From Clostridiales bacterium (lineage in GTDB: Bacteria; Bacillota; Clostridia; Oscillospirales; CAG-272), in the NCBI GenBank assembly GCA_003150035.1, contig QALR01000001.1, positions 1 through 64,000 on the forward strand: 64,000 bases of DNA, in the 5' to 3' direction. Positions 50,664 through 59,637 of the stretch are shown here, one piece after another (the first letter of the stretch is position 1; every line of letters starts with the position of its first letter). A model generated the notes under the pieces. The model saw only the letters and a list, made by a program, of their open reading frames with translations, was not told the origin of the DNA and searched no databases. A program made the translations under genes and the position numbers.

Positions 50664-52580
50664 TCAGTAATAAAATTGACTGGATTCCTCTACGGTGCTT
50701 TTTGCTGTAAAGATATGCGCAATGCCGAGTCCGGCAAGCATCCAAAAGAGAAGGAACAGACGATAGTTATACCAAACATAATCCGTCAGTCCTTGGATAA
50801 GAAATGCAGTGATTCCGCAAAAGATGCCGAGACAAACGGTTTTGTTGACCTTCGAAACAGCATTTTTACAGAAGGTCAGCGAGCACTGCGCAAAAAGGAA
50901 AATGAAAAAACAAAAGGCGAGAAATCCAAAAACGCCGATTTCTGTTATGATTTGTAAATAGAGATTATGACTGTGAGGAGCGGTTTCAATGCCTGAGAGT
51001 GCATAAAACGGATAAATATCCGCGAATGCACCTTCTCCGATGCCGATTCCGAAATAGAAGGTGTGGGCGAGCATGAGCAGTACACCCTGCCAGATTCCAA
51101 GACGATAAGAGGTTGAGCTGTCACCAAGCGTGGTAAAGCGCCGCACAATAGAGGTGCCGGAGAAGGCGAAAAGAAGCGCTACAACCACAGGGATGGCCAA
51201 AATTCCGGCTGTAAAAAAATGTTTACTAGATAGGCAACAAAACAAAATCAACGATACCGCAAAGCCGAGCCAGGCCCCTCGCGACCATGTGAAAACAAGG
51301 CAGGCGCAGTTTGCACCGGCAGCAAGGAGCATAGCGAAACGTTCATTCGTATGCTTTGCCGTTGCCATCAAGGCCAGAATGATAGGAAAGACCAGAATCA
51401 GGTATTCGCCGAGCACATTGGGATTGGCAAAGGTGGATACGACGCGTCCTCGGATTTCGGAAAACACGGAAGTGTCCTGCCAAACCGTGGAGGGTGTTTC
51501 AAAAAAGTTCTGATAAAGTCCGTAGAAAGAAACAAGCACACTGGATACGGCGAGGGAATACAGACATTTGCGAACCAAAGCAGGAGATCGGACCGTATTC
51601 TTTACAACAAAATAGCCGAGCATGAAGCATATGAATACGAGCATTTTCGGAACACTGGAGGAACTGGTGGAAAAAACTCCGCCGGAGAACAGAAAGACAA
51701 GGAAAATCATGACCGCGAAATCCACAAGGGCAAATTTAATAACGCGCCGTCCGCAGATCAGCTTCAGGATATAGGATAGGAGGATTAAAATCAAAACGGC
51801 GGCAAGCTCCATGGTAGCAAGGAAGGGAAGCGTAAGAAAAACAAGAAGAATTCCCGCCTCCGGAGACGATATGATAAGGGAGGCAAGCAAAAGCAGACCT
51901 AAAGTGAGGACAAGATAGATCGGCTCTATAAAGATAGAAAGAACACCGAATATCATCCCTAGGATAAATGGAATATTGAAGCCACGGCGCGCTTCTATTT
52001 CGGAAGCCTTGGCGACGTCGATAATCCGAAGCCCAAGAAAATCGAAAAGAAGAAACCGTAGAATTTTGCTTTCATAAATGGCGCCGGCGATATTTTTCTT
52101 GGAAAAAAACATCAGTATCGAAAGTCCCATAATCGCGATGCCGGCGACAAGCGAATAGGGATTCAGATCCTCTACGTGAAAGGTATACCTCTTGAGAAGC
52201 TGAATGGTAATGATATAAAAGCCGAAGGAGAACAGAAAGAGTCCAAGCGTGTTGACATGGGTGAGCAGCAGCGCTTTGGAAAGCCGGCGCAGCCTTGTGA
52301 GTAGATAACTGTTTTCATAGGATTTCGCTACGGTATGCTTGGCTTTTTTTACGGCGGCGCCGCCGCGGTTCCCTTGCAGAGCTTTCACTTTTGTCACGAT
52401 GAGGGAGGAGGCAAATGCTTTTGACAGTTTATCATAGGATGTCATGAGATGACCAAAAACACTGACGGATACTGCATTATATATAAACTCCGAAAATTTG
52501 GTGAGATAATAAATGAAAAAGGAACTGCGGAACATGGCCGCAAGCTTTGGCTTGTTCCGTTTTTTGTTACTGCTTGCCAT
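50664..52580 (-). CDS. O-antigen ligase/polymerase-like membrane protein
   Basis: 638 residues, about 12 or more membrane helices. The Wzy/WaaL ligase core is visible near the middle and end: CLVFTWSRGAWLGFAVSLIL and a periplasmic-type loop with APHSHNLYLQIITEIGVFGFL (arginine and histidine residues typical of the active site). Residues 1-110 are an N-terminal extension with basic segments. In a Gram-positive cell it would polymerise or attach a surface polysaccharide or teichoic-acid-like glycan. Start ATG 52580 with GGAGGTG, only 6 bases after the murJ stop codon, so the two are co-transcribed. Confidence 0.8.
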   Translation of the reverse strand: MASSNKKRNKPKLAAMFRSSFFIYYLTKFSEFIYNAVSVSVFGHLMTSYDKLSKAFASSLIVTKVKALQGNRGGAAVKKAKHTVAKSYENSYLLTRLRRLSKALLLTHVNTLGLFLFSFGFYIITIQLLKRYTFHVEDLNPYSLVAGIAIMGLSILMFFSKKNIAGAIYESKILRFLLFDFLGLRIIDVAKASEIEARRGFNIPFILGMIFGVLSIFIEPIYLVLTLGLLLLASLIISSPEAGILLVFLTLPFLATMELAAVLILILLSYILKLICGRRVIKFALVDFAVMIFLVFLFSGGVFSTSSSSVPKMLVFICFMLGYFVVKNTVRSPALVRKCLYSLAVSSVLVSFYGLYQNFFETPSTVWQDTSVFSEIRGRVVSTFANPNVLGEYLILVFPIILALMATAKHTNERFAMLLAAGANCACLVFTWSRGAWLGFAVSLILFCCLSSKHFFTAGILAIPVVVALLFAFSGTSIVRRFTTLGDSSTSYRLGIWQGVLLMLAHTFYFGIGIGEGAFADIYPFYALSGIETAPHSHNLYLQIITEIGVFGFLAFCFFIFLFAQCSLTFCKNAVSKVNKTVCLGIFCGITAFLIQGLTDYVWYNYRLFLLFWMLAGLGIAHIFTAKSTVEESSQFYY

Positions 52581-52586
52581 ATTTGT

Positions 52587-54140
52587 TCACCTCCCTTTCG
52601 GTCTAAATGAAATAGGAATGGTTTTTGTCGCTATCATACATATTAAATATACCACAACTCCTGTGAGAAAAACAATAGCTATGATAAGAAAATTTCCGAA
52701 AGAACCAAAATTTATGAGTTTTCCGGCTACAAGCCGGCGAACGGTCATCATGACTACCGCTGATACGGCAAAAGAAGCACCGGTAAAAATAGCTTTTTTG
52801 ATCCCGCTGCGGCGGAAGATACCCGGAACGGTGCGGATACAGAAGAAAACCAGCACGGCGGCGGCTGTGATTTGACCAAGCGCGATAGAAAGTGCTACAT
52901 TTCGAGGGGTCAACCTATCAAACGCCAGATAAACAAGAGAGGAGAAAATTCCCGTGAGAATCCCGCAGACGGCGGCGTACACCGGATATTTTACCTTGCC
53001 GCACGAATAAAAGACGCGACAGAGAAGTTCGATAACACAGTAAGCCGGCATGGAGATGGTTAAGATTTTAAGACTTCCGGCGACCTCTACGGCGAGAGCT
53101 TCGGTAAAATCGCCGTGCAGATATAAAAGTCTGACTCCCTCTTCGGAAAGGATAAAAGTGCCTGCCGCCACAGGGAGAATGAGGGCAAGGGCAGAAAAAA
53201 GAGTCCCGCGCACGGATGCGGCAAAGCCGGCGGCATCTGCTGCTGCGGCTTTTTCCGACAGCTTGGGAAAGATATAGTTGCAGACGCCATAGGTCAGAAC
53301 GCCGGCAATGATGGAATAGATGGAGAACGCATAATCAAATACCACGATGGCGGAACCGCTTATATAGGAGGAAAAAAACGTTGCGGTAAGCGTGCTGACA
53401 GGGATAAGCCAGGAGCCGAGCATGACCGGAAGAGAACGCCTCGCCGAGAGCAGAAGATCCGGATTTCTCAAATCAGCGGCGGGACGTGGAAAATGATGAC
53501 GGTGAAGCAGAGGCACTGCCATGGTGAGAAACTGCACGCCCCACGAAAGAAGATAAGCGACGGCGAGCCCATATGCGGCGGATCGCAGGTCGGCGTTCCG
53601 ATATCCGAGAAGAGCGCCGATGATGACAAGGTTGGAAATCGCGCTGACAAGCGACGGCAGGATGAAGCTTTCATGCGATTGCAGAACACCGACAAGCGTA
53701 TATGCCGTTCCGGCAAAGACCATGGCGGGGAACATGATGCGTAAGAGATTTGCGGCAAGCGCCGCCGTGGTCTCATCGAGATTCGGCGCTGAAAGAAAGA
53801 GAATCTCACGTGCAAAAATCATGCCAAGGACGGCGATGCCTGCGGTGAGTGCCGTGATGCAGGTGAAGAACGAGGAAGAAAATTTCCGCGCGCGTTCCGG
53901 CTCCCGGCAGAGAGCGCCGCGGTAAATGGGAATAAACGAGCCAAGCACGGCGGCGGAGAAAAGCATATCAAATACGGCAAACGGAATCTTGGACGCCGCC
54001 GCGAAGGCGACCCCCTCCGGACTGTCGGCAAAAACGCTGGCGATGAGAATCTGGCGCAGCATGCCGAGAACTTTGGAGAGAAGTGTCGCGGCAATCATGG
54101 CGGTGACGGTGAAGCCCGCCTTTTTTGCATGAGCTTCCAT
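52587..54140 (-). CDS. murJ: Lipid II flippase MurJ
   Basis: MOP-superfamily transporter that moves lipid II across the membrane for wall synthesis. 517 residues with 14 hydrophobic helices. Family features: AATLLSKVLGMLRQILIASVFADSPEGVAFAAASKIP near the start (split here as ATLLSKVLGMLRQ and ASKIPFAVFDML), LGSFIPIYRGAL, and YSIIAGVLTYGVCNYIFPKL. Start ATG 54140 with AAAGGA. Located between trmD and a polysaccharide polymerase-like gene. An alternative is a related MOP flippase for another glycan. Confidence 0.9.
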   Translation of the reverse strand: MEAHAKKAGFTVTAMIAATLLSKVLGMLRQILIASVFADSPEGVAFAAASKIPFAVFDMLFSAAVLGSFIPIYRGALCREPERARKFSSSFFTCITALTAGIAVLGMIFAREILFLSAPNLDETTAALAANLLRIMFPAMVFAGTAYTLVGVLQSHESFILPSLVSAISNLVIIGALLGYRNADLRSAAYGLAVAYLLSWGVQFLTMAVPLLHRHHFPRPAADLRNPDLLLSARRSLPVMLGSWLIPVSTLTATFFSSYISGSAIVVFDYAFSIYSIIAGVLTYGVCNYIFPKLSEKAAAADAAGFAASVRGTLFSALALILPVAAGTFILSEEGVRLLYLHGDFTEALAVEVAGSLKILTISMPAYCVIELLCRVFYSCGKVKYPVYAAVCGILTGIFSSLVYLAFDRLTPRNVALSIALGQITAAAVLVFFCIRTVPGIFRRSGIKKAIFTGASFAVSAVVMMTVRRLVAGKLINFGSFGNFLIIAIVFLTGVVVYLICMIATKTIPISFRPKGR

Positions 54141-54172
54141 ATGACCGTCCTTTCCGCCGCGCTGCGGCAATT

Positions 54173-54904
54173 TTATTTTTTGGAGGTGCCTTCCTCCACG
54201 GGAGGGATTTCCGTTTCCACAAGATCAGGGCGTATCGCCCTTGTTTTTTCTAAGGCCTTCTCCGCACGCCATTTCTCGATGTTGGCGTGATGGCCGCTGA
54301 GCAGAATCTCCGGCACCGTTCTGCCCCGGAATTCATAAGGGCGGGTATATTGCGGATATTCTAAAAGGCCTTCTTCGGAGAAGCTCTCTTTTTCATAACA
54401 TTCCGGGGCTTTGAGCACGCCCGGAATCATACGGGAAACGGCATCCACGAGAATGCAGGCGGGGATTTCTCCGCCGGTCAGAACAAAATCGCCGATGGAG
54501 ATTTCTTCGTCCACGATTTCATCGAGGATTCTTTGGTCTACCCCCTCATAATGCCCGCAAAGAATGACAAGATTGTCATATTCCGCGGCGAGGGCGCGCG
54601 CCTTATCCTGTCTAAGAATTTGTCCTTGCGGGGACATGTAGATCACACGGCGTTTTTTTGAGGGGTTGCTCTGCGGGTCGGTTGCCGAAAGATAACAGTC
54701 GTAAATCGGCACGGGGCTCATCAGCATGCCGCGCCCGCCGCCGTATGGAGTATCGTCGACGCGGCGGTGCTTGTCCTTGGAATAATCGCGGATGTTATAA
54801 GTGTGGATTTCCAGGATCCCGGCTTTTCTCGCGCGGCCGATGATGCTCTCGGAGAGGACGGTTTCCACAAGCTCGGGAAACAACGTCATGATATCAAAAC
54901 GCAT
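54173..54904 (-). CDS. trmD: tRNA (guanine-37-N1)-methyltransferase
   Basis: SPOUT methyltransferase that forms m1G37 in tRNA and prevents frameshifting. The 243 residues carry MRFDIMTLFPELVETVL, DDTPYGGGRGMLM (about 50-62), CGHYEGVDQR and EISIGDFVLTGGE (knot region). Start ATG 54904, 13 bases after the rimM stop codon. The usual neighbours rpsP and rplS are missing here. Confidence 0.97.
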   Translation of the reverse strand: MRFDIMTLFPELVETVLSESIIGRARKAGILEIHTYNIRDYSKDKHRRVDDTPYGGGRGMLMSPVPIYDCYLSATDPQSNPSKKRRVIYMSPQGQILRQDKARALAAEYDNLVILCGHYEGVDQRILDEIVDEEISIGDFVLTGGEIPACILVDAVSRMIPGVLKAPECYEKESFSEEGLLEYPQYTRPYEFRGRTVPEILLSGHHANIEKWRAEKALEKTRAIRPDLVETEIPPVEEGTSKK

Positions 54905-54917
54905 GGTGTTCCTCCTG

Positions 54918-55421
54918 TCAGTCGAAAAAGCCGTCGATGGGTGTTATGAAAACGCCGGAATCCTCGTCAATCTGACGGATAAAAGCGGGAACGGCGGGCA
55001 GCAGGACCGTATCTCCATCCGGCGTTTTTACGGCGTAGATTTCCTGAACGGTGTTTTGTATAACCTCCGAGAGAATTCCATAGTGTCTGCCCGATTCGGC
55101 GTCGATGACCGGAAGGCCGATAAGATCGCAGATGAAATGAGCGCCTTTTGGGGTGGGGATATCCTCGCGTTTTGCGAATAGAATTTTGTTTTTGAGACGG
55201 ATCGCCTGCTCTACGGTTTCAACACCCGAAAGCCCCACGGCAAGATACCCGCCGTTCAGCGCCTTGACACTGAGAACCCCGACGGGTGTGCCGTTCTCAA
55301 AATACAGCGTTTTGATTTTTTTGATAAGAAGAGGTTCGTCGCACCACGGCTCAAGCTTCACTGCGCCGTGTACGCCGTGTGTATTGATGATTTTCGCAAT
55401 TTCAAGATAGGCCTTTTTCAT
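54918..55421 (-). CDS. rimM: Ribosome maturation factor RimM
   Basis: Assists 30S subunit assembly and binds protein S19. 167 residues: N-terminal RimM domain (AKIINTHGVHGAVKLEPWCD) and C-terminal PRC barrel (LIGLPVIDAESGRHYGILSEVI, then LLPAVPAFIRQID). Start ATG 55421. It is the first gene of the rimM-trmD-murJ run, downstream of rpsU (terminator between them at 55485-55513). Confidence 0.95.
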   Translation of the reverse strand: MKKAYLEIAKIINTHGVHGAVKLEPWCDEPLLIKKIKTLYFENGTPVGVLSVKALNGGYLAVGLSGVETVEQAIRLKNKILFAKREDIPTPKGAHFICDLIGLPVIDAESGRHYGILSEVIQNTVQEIYAVKTPDGDTVLLPAVPAFIRQIDEDSGVFITPIDGFFD

Positions 55422-55484
55422 TTCGATTCCTTTTCTTCCGGTATTATTTCCCGTTTGCAGCGGGTTTAACGGGGAAAAACAAAA

Positions 55485-55513
55485 GCCTCGCGAAGCGCAA
55501 AGCTTCGTGAGGC
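55485..55513 (-). terminator. Terminator of rpsU
   Basis: GCCTCGCGAAGC (55485-55496) pairs with GCTTCGTGAGGC (55502-55513), followed on the minus strand by TTTTGTTTTT. Confidence 0.9.
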
Positions 55514-55528
55514 ATGTTTGTGCTGCAA

Positions 55529-55708
55529 TCAGCTCTTGAATTTACGCTTTCTTGCCGCTTCTGATTTCTTTTTACGCTTAACACTGGGTTTCTCGTAGTG
55601 CTCTCTCTTCTTGACTTCGGCGATGACACCGGAGCGAGCGCACTGTCTTTTAAATCTGCGAAGAGCGCTGTCAAGCGATTCGTTTTCTTTCACTCTGATT
55701 TCAGCCAT
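55529..55708 (-). CDS. rpsU: 30S ribosomal protein S21
   Basis: 59-residue small-subunit protein. The sequence MAEIRVKENESLDSALRRFK, the central RQCARSGVIAEVKKREHYEKP and the lysine/arginine-rich end (KRKKKSEAARKRKFKS) are typical of S21. Start ATG 55708 with GGAGGGAGG; the long frame upstream is spurious. It has its own promoter (55766-55795) and terminator. Confidence 0.97.
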   Translation of the reverse strand: MAEIRVKENESLDSALRRFKRQCARSGVIAEVKKREHYEKPSVKRKKKSEAARKRKFKS

Positions 55709-55765
55709 TATAATCCCTCCCTCCGCATAAAAAAGGTTCCAGAGAAACGAATTTTCTCCGCAGTC

Positions 55766-55795
55766 ATTATACACCGGATGCGAGATATCTGTCAA
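55766..55795 (-). promoter_or_regulatory. Promoter of rpsU
   Basis: On the minus strand TTGACA (55790-55795), 18-base spacer, TATAAT (55766-55771). Confidence 0.88.
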
Positions 55796-55977
55796 GTAAA
55801 ATTTGAAAATTTGTCGGAAAAGCGACAATCTTTTTCTGAAAAAGGATTGGCGGCGTGGCCTCTTTCTGCATACAATGCAGTGAAAAATACTGAAAGCTGC
55901 CGCACGACCGATGATGCGTATGTAAAAGATGCCGTTGTTATCCCTTTCGGACACGAGCGGCGGGGAAAGAGGAGCGA

Positions 55978-57081
55978 ATGGAGAATGCTATGACGAGATT
56001 TTTTGCCGCCGCCAATACTGAGGAAGGATTTTACAGCTTATTTTCAGAAATATTTTCGCCGGATGTGCTGAGACGGATTTACATACTCAAAGGAGGCCCC
56101 GGAACCGGAAAATCGACACTCATGCGGGGGGTCGGCTTTGCCGCTGAGGCCAATGGCTATGATGTGGAATATTATTATTGTTCGTCGGACACAGGCTCGC
56201 TTGACGGCGTGCTGATACCGGCGCTTGGTGTGGCGGTGATCGACGGAACGGCTCCGCATATGACGGATCCATGTTATCCCGGTGCTGTGGAGCGAATCGT
56301 AAATCTCGGCGACGCTTTTGATTTTGAGGCTCTGGAGCGGCAGCGAGAGCAGATTATGGCACAGATCAAGGAAAAACAGTCGTTTTATCGCACGGCGTAC
56401 CGATATCTCTCCGCCGCAGGGCGGATGGAGCGGGAAATTTCTGAGCTGTCCGCGCCGGCCTTTCTTGTTTCCAAGGCGGATGCTGCCATTGCCAGAATGG
56501 TCTTATCGATGAAGAGAGCACGGCCGGGGCGGGTTTCCCATCGATATATCTCTGCTATCGGAACATCCGGCCCTGTCTCATTTGATACACTTTTCCGCAA
56601 AGCAGAAAAAACCTATGCCGTCACGGATAAATATGGACTTGGCTATCTGTTTATGGGCAGGCTCAGGATGGCGCTGGAGCGCGCAGGCCTTGCCATGACG
56701 GTTTGCCAGACGCCGCTTGTCCGGACGCGCACGGAAGGAATTTTTGTGGAGGGGGAGAATGTTTTCTTTATGCTTTGCGGGGAAGAAACAGAGAACGCTT
56801 GTGACAAAACCATCAATATCACAAGATTCCTGTCTAAGGAATATCTTGCCGCACACCGCGGCAGACTTCGGTTTTCGCAGCGATGTGCGGCTTCTTTGAT
56901 GGCCGGAGCGCTGGACGCGCTCGCCGAAGCGGGACGCCTGCATGCCGAAACGGAGAAAATTTATAGTGCCTCTATGGATTTTTCAAAGGTAGATTCCATC
57001 AAAAGCAGGATGATTTCCGAGATATTTGCTAACAATATGTTAAAAATGAAAAATATAATTGAAAACACAGAAGATGTATGA
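55978..57081 (+). CDS. P-loop ATPase of uncharacterised family (PRK06851-like)
   Basis: 367 residues. The N-terminal half has a clear Walker A, LKGGPGTGKSTLM (near 38-50), and FKRAESA-like segments follow; the second half repeats a weaker ATPase-like fold. The whole resembles an uncharacterised clostridial ATPase family (PRK06851-like by memory); substrate and role are unknown. Two ATGs are possible: 55978, with GAGGAG close by, and 55990, with GGAG 6 bases upstream. It is not adjacent to genes that hint at a function. Confidence 0.72.
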   Translation: MENAMTRFFAAANTEEGFYSLFSEIFSPDVLRRIYILKGGPGTGKSTLMRGVGFAAEANGYDVEYYYCSSDTGSLDGVLIPALGVAVIDGTAPHMTDPCYPGAVERIVNLGDAFDFEALERQREQIMAQIKEKQSFYRTAYRYLSAAGRMEREISELSAPAFLVSKADAAIARMVLSMKRARPGRVSHRYISAIGTSGPVSFDTLFRKAEKTYAVTDKYGLGYLFMGRLRMALERAGLAMTVCQTPLVRTRTEGIFVEGENVFFMLCGEETENACDKTINITRFLSKEYLAAHRGRLRFSQRCAASLMAGALDALAEAGRLHAETEKIYSASMDFSKVDSIKSRMISEIFANNMLKMKNIIENTEDV

Positions 57082-57087
57082 TACAAT
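57059..57087 (+). promoter_or_regulatory. Promoter upstream of the foldase-like gene
   Basis: TTGAAA (57059-57064), 17-base spacer, TACAAT (57082-57087). It lies at the very end of the ATPase gene and would give a leader of about 195 bases that contains two hairpins (57124-57147 and 57188-57246). Confidence 0.6.
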
Positions 57088-57289
57088 ATATAATATCATG
57101 CGAATGTGTTTTCATCTCCCTGCGAACCGGCGGACATTGACGCCGGTTCGGACGGAGAATCTCTATTTGGTGGAATTATTTTTTCTGAAATTCATATAAG
57201 CAGGAATCTGATTTGTTTCGGGCCTTGCGGAAAATAGGAGATTCTGCTGAAAAAGCGCGGATTTTTTTCAATCCTTGTCGGAGGTTCAA

Positions 57290-58438
57290 ATGAAAAAATT
57301 TTGTAAAACAGTATGTCTTTTTATCACAATTGTCTCGTGTTTGCTTTTGTGTTCTGGCTGCGGAGAAAGAGGGCCGGGGCTTTACGCTTGGTATGGCGGC
57401 AGGATCGACGTGGACAGTGTGCTGAGAATCACGGTGGATGCGGGAGACGGCGCTAAGGTCTATGACGTTCCGTTTGATACGTACCGCACCGTTTTTATTT
57501 ATTTGAAGGGCATTACACCCGATACCGTTGTGGATGAAAACGGGGATCAGAAAATTGCAACTAAAGAAGAAAAAAACGCTGCGATTAAGGAAGTGGCGGA
57601 AGATATCCTTATGGAATATTACAGCCTTGTTGCTCTGGGAGAAAAATACGGAATTTCGATAACGGAAGAGGACAGGCAGGCTTTCTACGATGACTACCAG
57701 AGCAAAATCCAGACATATATTGATCAGATTGATGAATCCGAGATCGATTTTGACGGAACCAGAGAAGAGTATGCCGAGGAACTCTACCGCAAATCTCTGG
57801 AGATTGTGGGTATGACGCCGGAATATTTTGAATTCATACACTATAAATCGCTCCTGGAGCAGAAGCTGAAGCTGTTTTTTGCTTCCGATCTTGAGGATTA
57901 TCTTACGCAAAGCTATTATCATTACAAGCAGGTGGTCGTTCGGTATACAAAAGGAGATTCTGCGGCAGAAGATCAGGCGCGTGCTGCTATTGAGCGGGCC
58001 TATGAGGAGCTGCTTTCCGGCCGGGATATAGATGAGGTTATTGCGGATTATTCCAATGACGACTATACGGCTGAGGTATATATCGATTCTTATGGTTCTA
58101 TTGTCGGTTCTTCTACGGGAGATTCGGTTGGCTCTGTTACGGCGAATGCGGTAAAGGCACTGGAGATCGGGGAGATAAGCGATACCATCTCCGGGGATGA
58201 AAGCGACTATACCGGATATTTTGCTGTTTTTCAAAGGCTGGGATTTGATCTTGAATATATTTGCAGCAGCGATGCTATTGCGGAGGATATTTATTGCTAT
58301 CCTTATGTAGGGGCAGAGTATACGACGCCGCATTACAGCAGCTATCTTACCGTTGCGGAGAGCTATCTGCAAAATACGTCCTGCGTTCCGATTGACCAGA
58401 AAATTTATGACAGAATCGCAGTTAATACTTTATATTGA
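57290..58438 (+). CDS. Foldase-like lipoprotein (SurA/PrsA-type N-terminal domain)
   Basis: 382 residues. A lipoprotein signal (MKKFCKTVCLFITIVSCLLL, lipobox LCSGC near 24) places it on the outer membrane face. The mature protein has helical segments like the SurA/PrsA N-terminal chaperone domain (EEDRQAFYDDYQSKIQTYID, RKSLEIVGMTPEYFEFIHY), but the parvulin prolyl-isomerase signature is not clear, so it may be a chaperone-only member. The ATG at 57290 has GGAGG 5 bases upstream; the earlier ATG at 57275 lacks one. Confidence 0.68.
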   Translation: MKKFCKTVCLFITIVSCLLLCSGCGERGPGLYAWYGGRIDVDSVLRITVDAGDGAKVYDVPFDTYRTVFIYLKGITPDTVVDENGDQKIATKEEKNAAIKEVAEDILMEYYSLVALGEKYGISITEEDRQAFYDDYQSKIQTYIDQIDESEIDFDGTREEYAEELYRKSLEIVGMTPEYFEFIHYKSLLEQKLKLFFASDLEDYLTQSYYHYKQVVVRYTKGDSAAEDQARAAIERAYEELLSGRDIDEVIADYSNDDYTAEVYIDSYGSIVGSSTGDSVGSVTANAVKALEIGEISDTISGDESDYTGYFAVFQRLGFDLEYICSSDAIAEDIYCYPYVGAEYTTPHYSSYLTVAESYLQNTSCVPIDQKIYDRIAVNTLY

Positions 58439-58639
58439 AGATTGACGCGGATTTCTAAGCTCTAAGATATCCTATGGGATACAAGCATAGGAGCATTTTG
58501 CGGGTGGTTCTATTGCTTATGTTAAAAATGTATTTTAAAATAAATATGTGAAAGCTAAGAGACGGAAGAGATGTGTGATTCTGCTTCCCGAGATATGTAG
58601 TATGCCGGTTGCTTGAAACGGTGTAAGGAGTGAAAAACC

Positions 58640-59359
58640 ATGAAAATTTCGCTGGTAATCCCTATGTATAATGAAGGCTCGATTATTGAGGATGCCGTCA
58701 AAACCTTTTCCGAGTTTCTTGCGTCTGCATTTGAGGATTGGGAGCTGATTTTTGTGGACGATGGCTCCGTGGATGGTTGTGCTTCCGTTGTGGAGAAGGC
58801 TTCTCAAGCACAGCCACGTATTCGTTTGTGTTCTTACGCACCGAACCGCGGAAAGGGTTATGCTGTGCGTACCGGAATGCTTGCAGCGCAGGGAGATATT
58901 ATTTTGTTCACGGACTGCGACAACGCTTACGGGACGAATGCACTGGGAAGGCTTGCAGCTGCTTTTTCAACATCTGATGCGGATATTATCGTTGGTTCGA
59001 GAAATCTGTCGAAAGATGGATATGAGGGATATACCTTGCTACGAAAAGTCGCATCAAAGACTTATATTTGGATGATTAAGGTAGCGGCGGGTTTTCGACT
59101 TTCCGATTCTCAGTGTGGTATCAAGGGCTTCCACTGTGACGCGGCCAAGCGGATTTTTGCAAACTGTGAGGTGGATCGTTTCGCTTTTGACTTGGAGGTC
59201 ATTATGATTGCAAATAAACTGGGGCTGCGAATTGCGGAAATGCCGGTGAAAATCGTCAATCATCGGGAATCTAAAGTACATGTCCTGCGAGATTCAATAA
59301 AAATGCTGCGGGATGTCCGTCGAATGAAAAAAAGGATCCGAAAAAGGGACTTAAAGTAA
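58640..59359 (+). CDS. GT2 glycosyltransferase (dolichyl-phosphate mannosyltransferase-like)
   Basis: 239 residues; transfers a sugar from a nucleotide to a lipid phosphate, probably undecaprenyl phosphate. Motifs: VIPMYNEGSIIEDAV (6-20), VDDGSVDGC (about 40-48, DXD-type), NRGKGYAVRTGM, TDCDNAYG (near 95) and DSQCGIKGF (near 155). There are no C-terminal membrane helices, as in DPM1-type proteins; a basic tail (RRMKKRIRKRDLK) may hold it to the membrane. Start ATG 58640 with AAGGAG. 200 bases upstream of it hold no recognised gene. Confidence 0.87.
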   Translation: MKISLVIPMYNEGSIIEDAVKTFSEFLASAFEDWELIFVDDGSVDGCASVVEKASQAQPRIRLCSYAPNRGKGYAVRTGMLAAQGDIILFTDCDNAYGTNALGRLAAAFSTSDADIIVGSRNLSKDGYEGYTLLRKVASKTYIWMIKVAAGFRLSDSQCGIKGFHCDAAKRIFANCEVDRFAFDLEVIMIANKLGLRIAEMPVKIVNHRESKVHVLRDSIKMLRDVRRMKKRIRKRDLK

Positions 59360-59381
59360 GACAAGCAGTGGGCGGTTTGGT

Positions 59382-59410
59382 AAAAGGCGGTGCTTAGCGC
59401 ACCGCCTTTT
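59382..59410 (+). terminator. Terminator of the glycosyltransferase gene
   Basis: AAAAGGCGGTGC (59382-59393) pairs with GCACCGCCTTTT (59399-59410), followed by TT. Confidence 0.9.
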
Positions 59411-59637
59411 TTGTAGACGGTTGGTCGGCCGGGCGCGGCAATGGTGAATCCGAGGGATAATAAAAATTTTGATTGATCTTTGGGAAAAAACGGTGCTTAT
59501 TCCGAATTTTTTTCGAAAAATCAAAAAATCCCAGAAAATAAATATGTACAAATGGAATATCCTGTGGTATAATATCAAAAATAGGCGGTGCTTCGAAAAT
59601 ATTCTGGTTCCGCATGTCCGATAAGAAAGTGTGAAGT

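Noticed and set aside
57124..57147. Hairpin AACCGGCG...CGCCGGTT as terminator of the ATPase gene
   Set aside because: The stem is good but no T-run follows; it may be part of the leader of the next gene instead.
57176..58372. 398-codon minus-strand frame
   Set aside because: Antisense to the foldase-like lipoprotein gene, isoleucine/arginine-rich with no motif.
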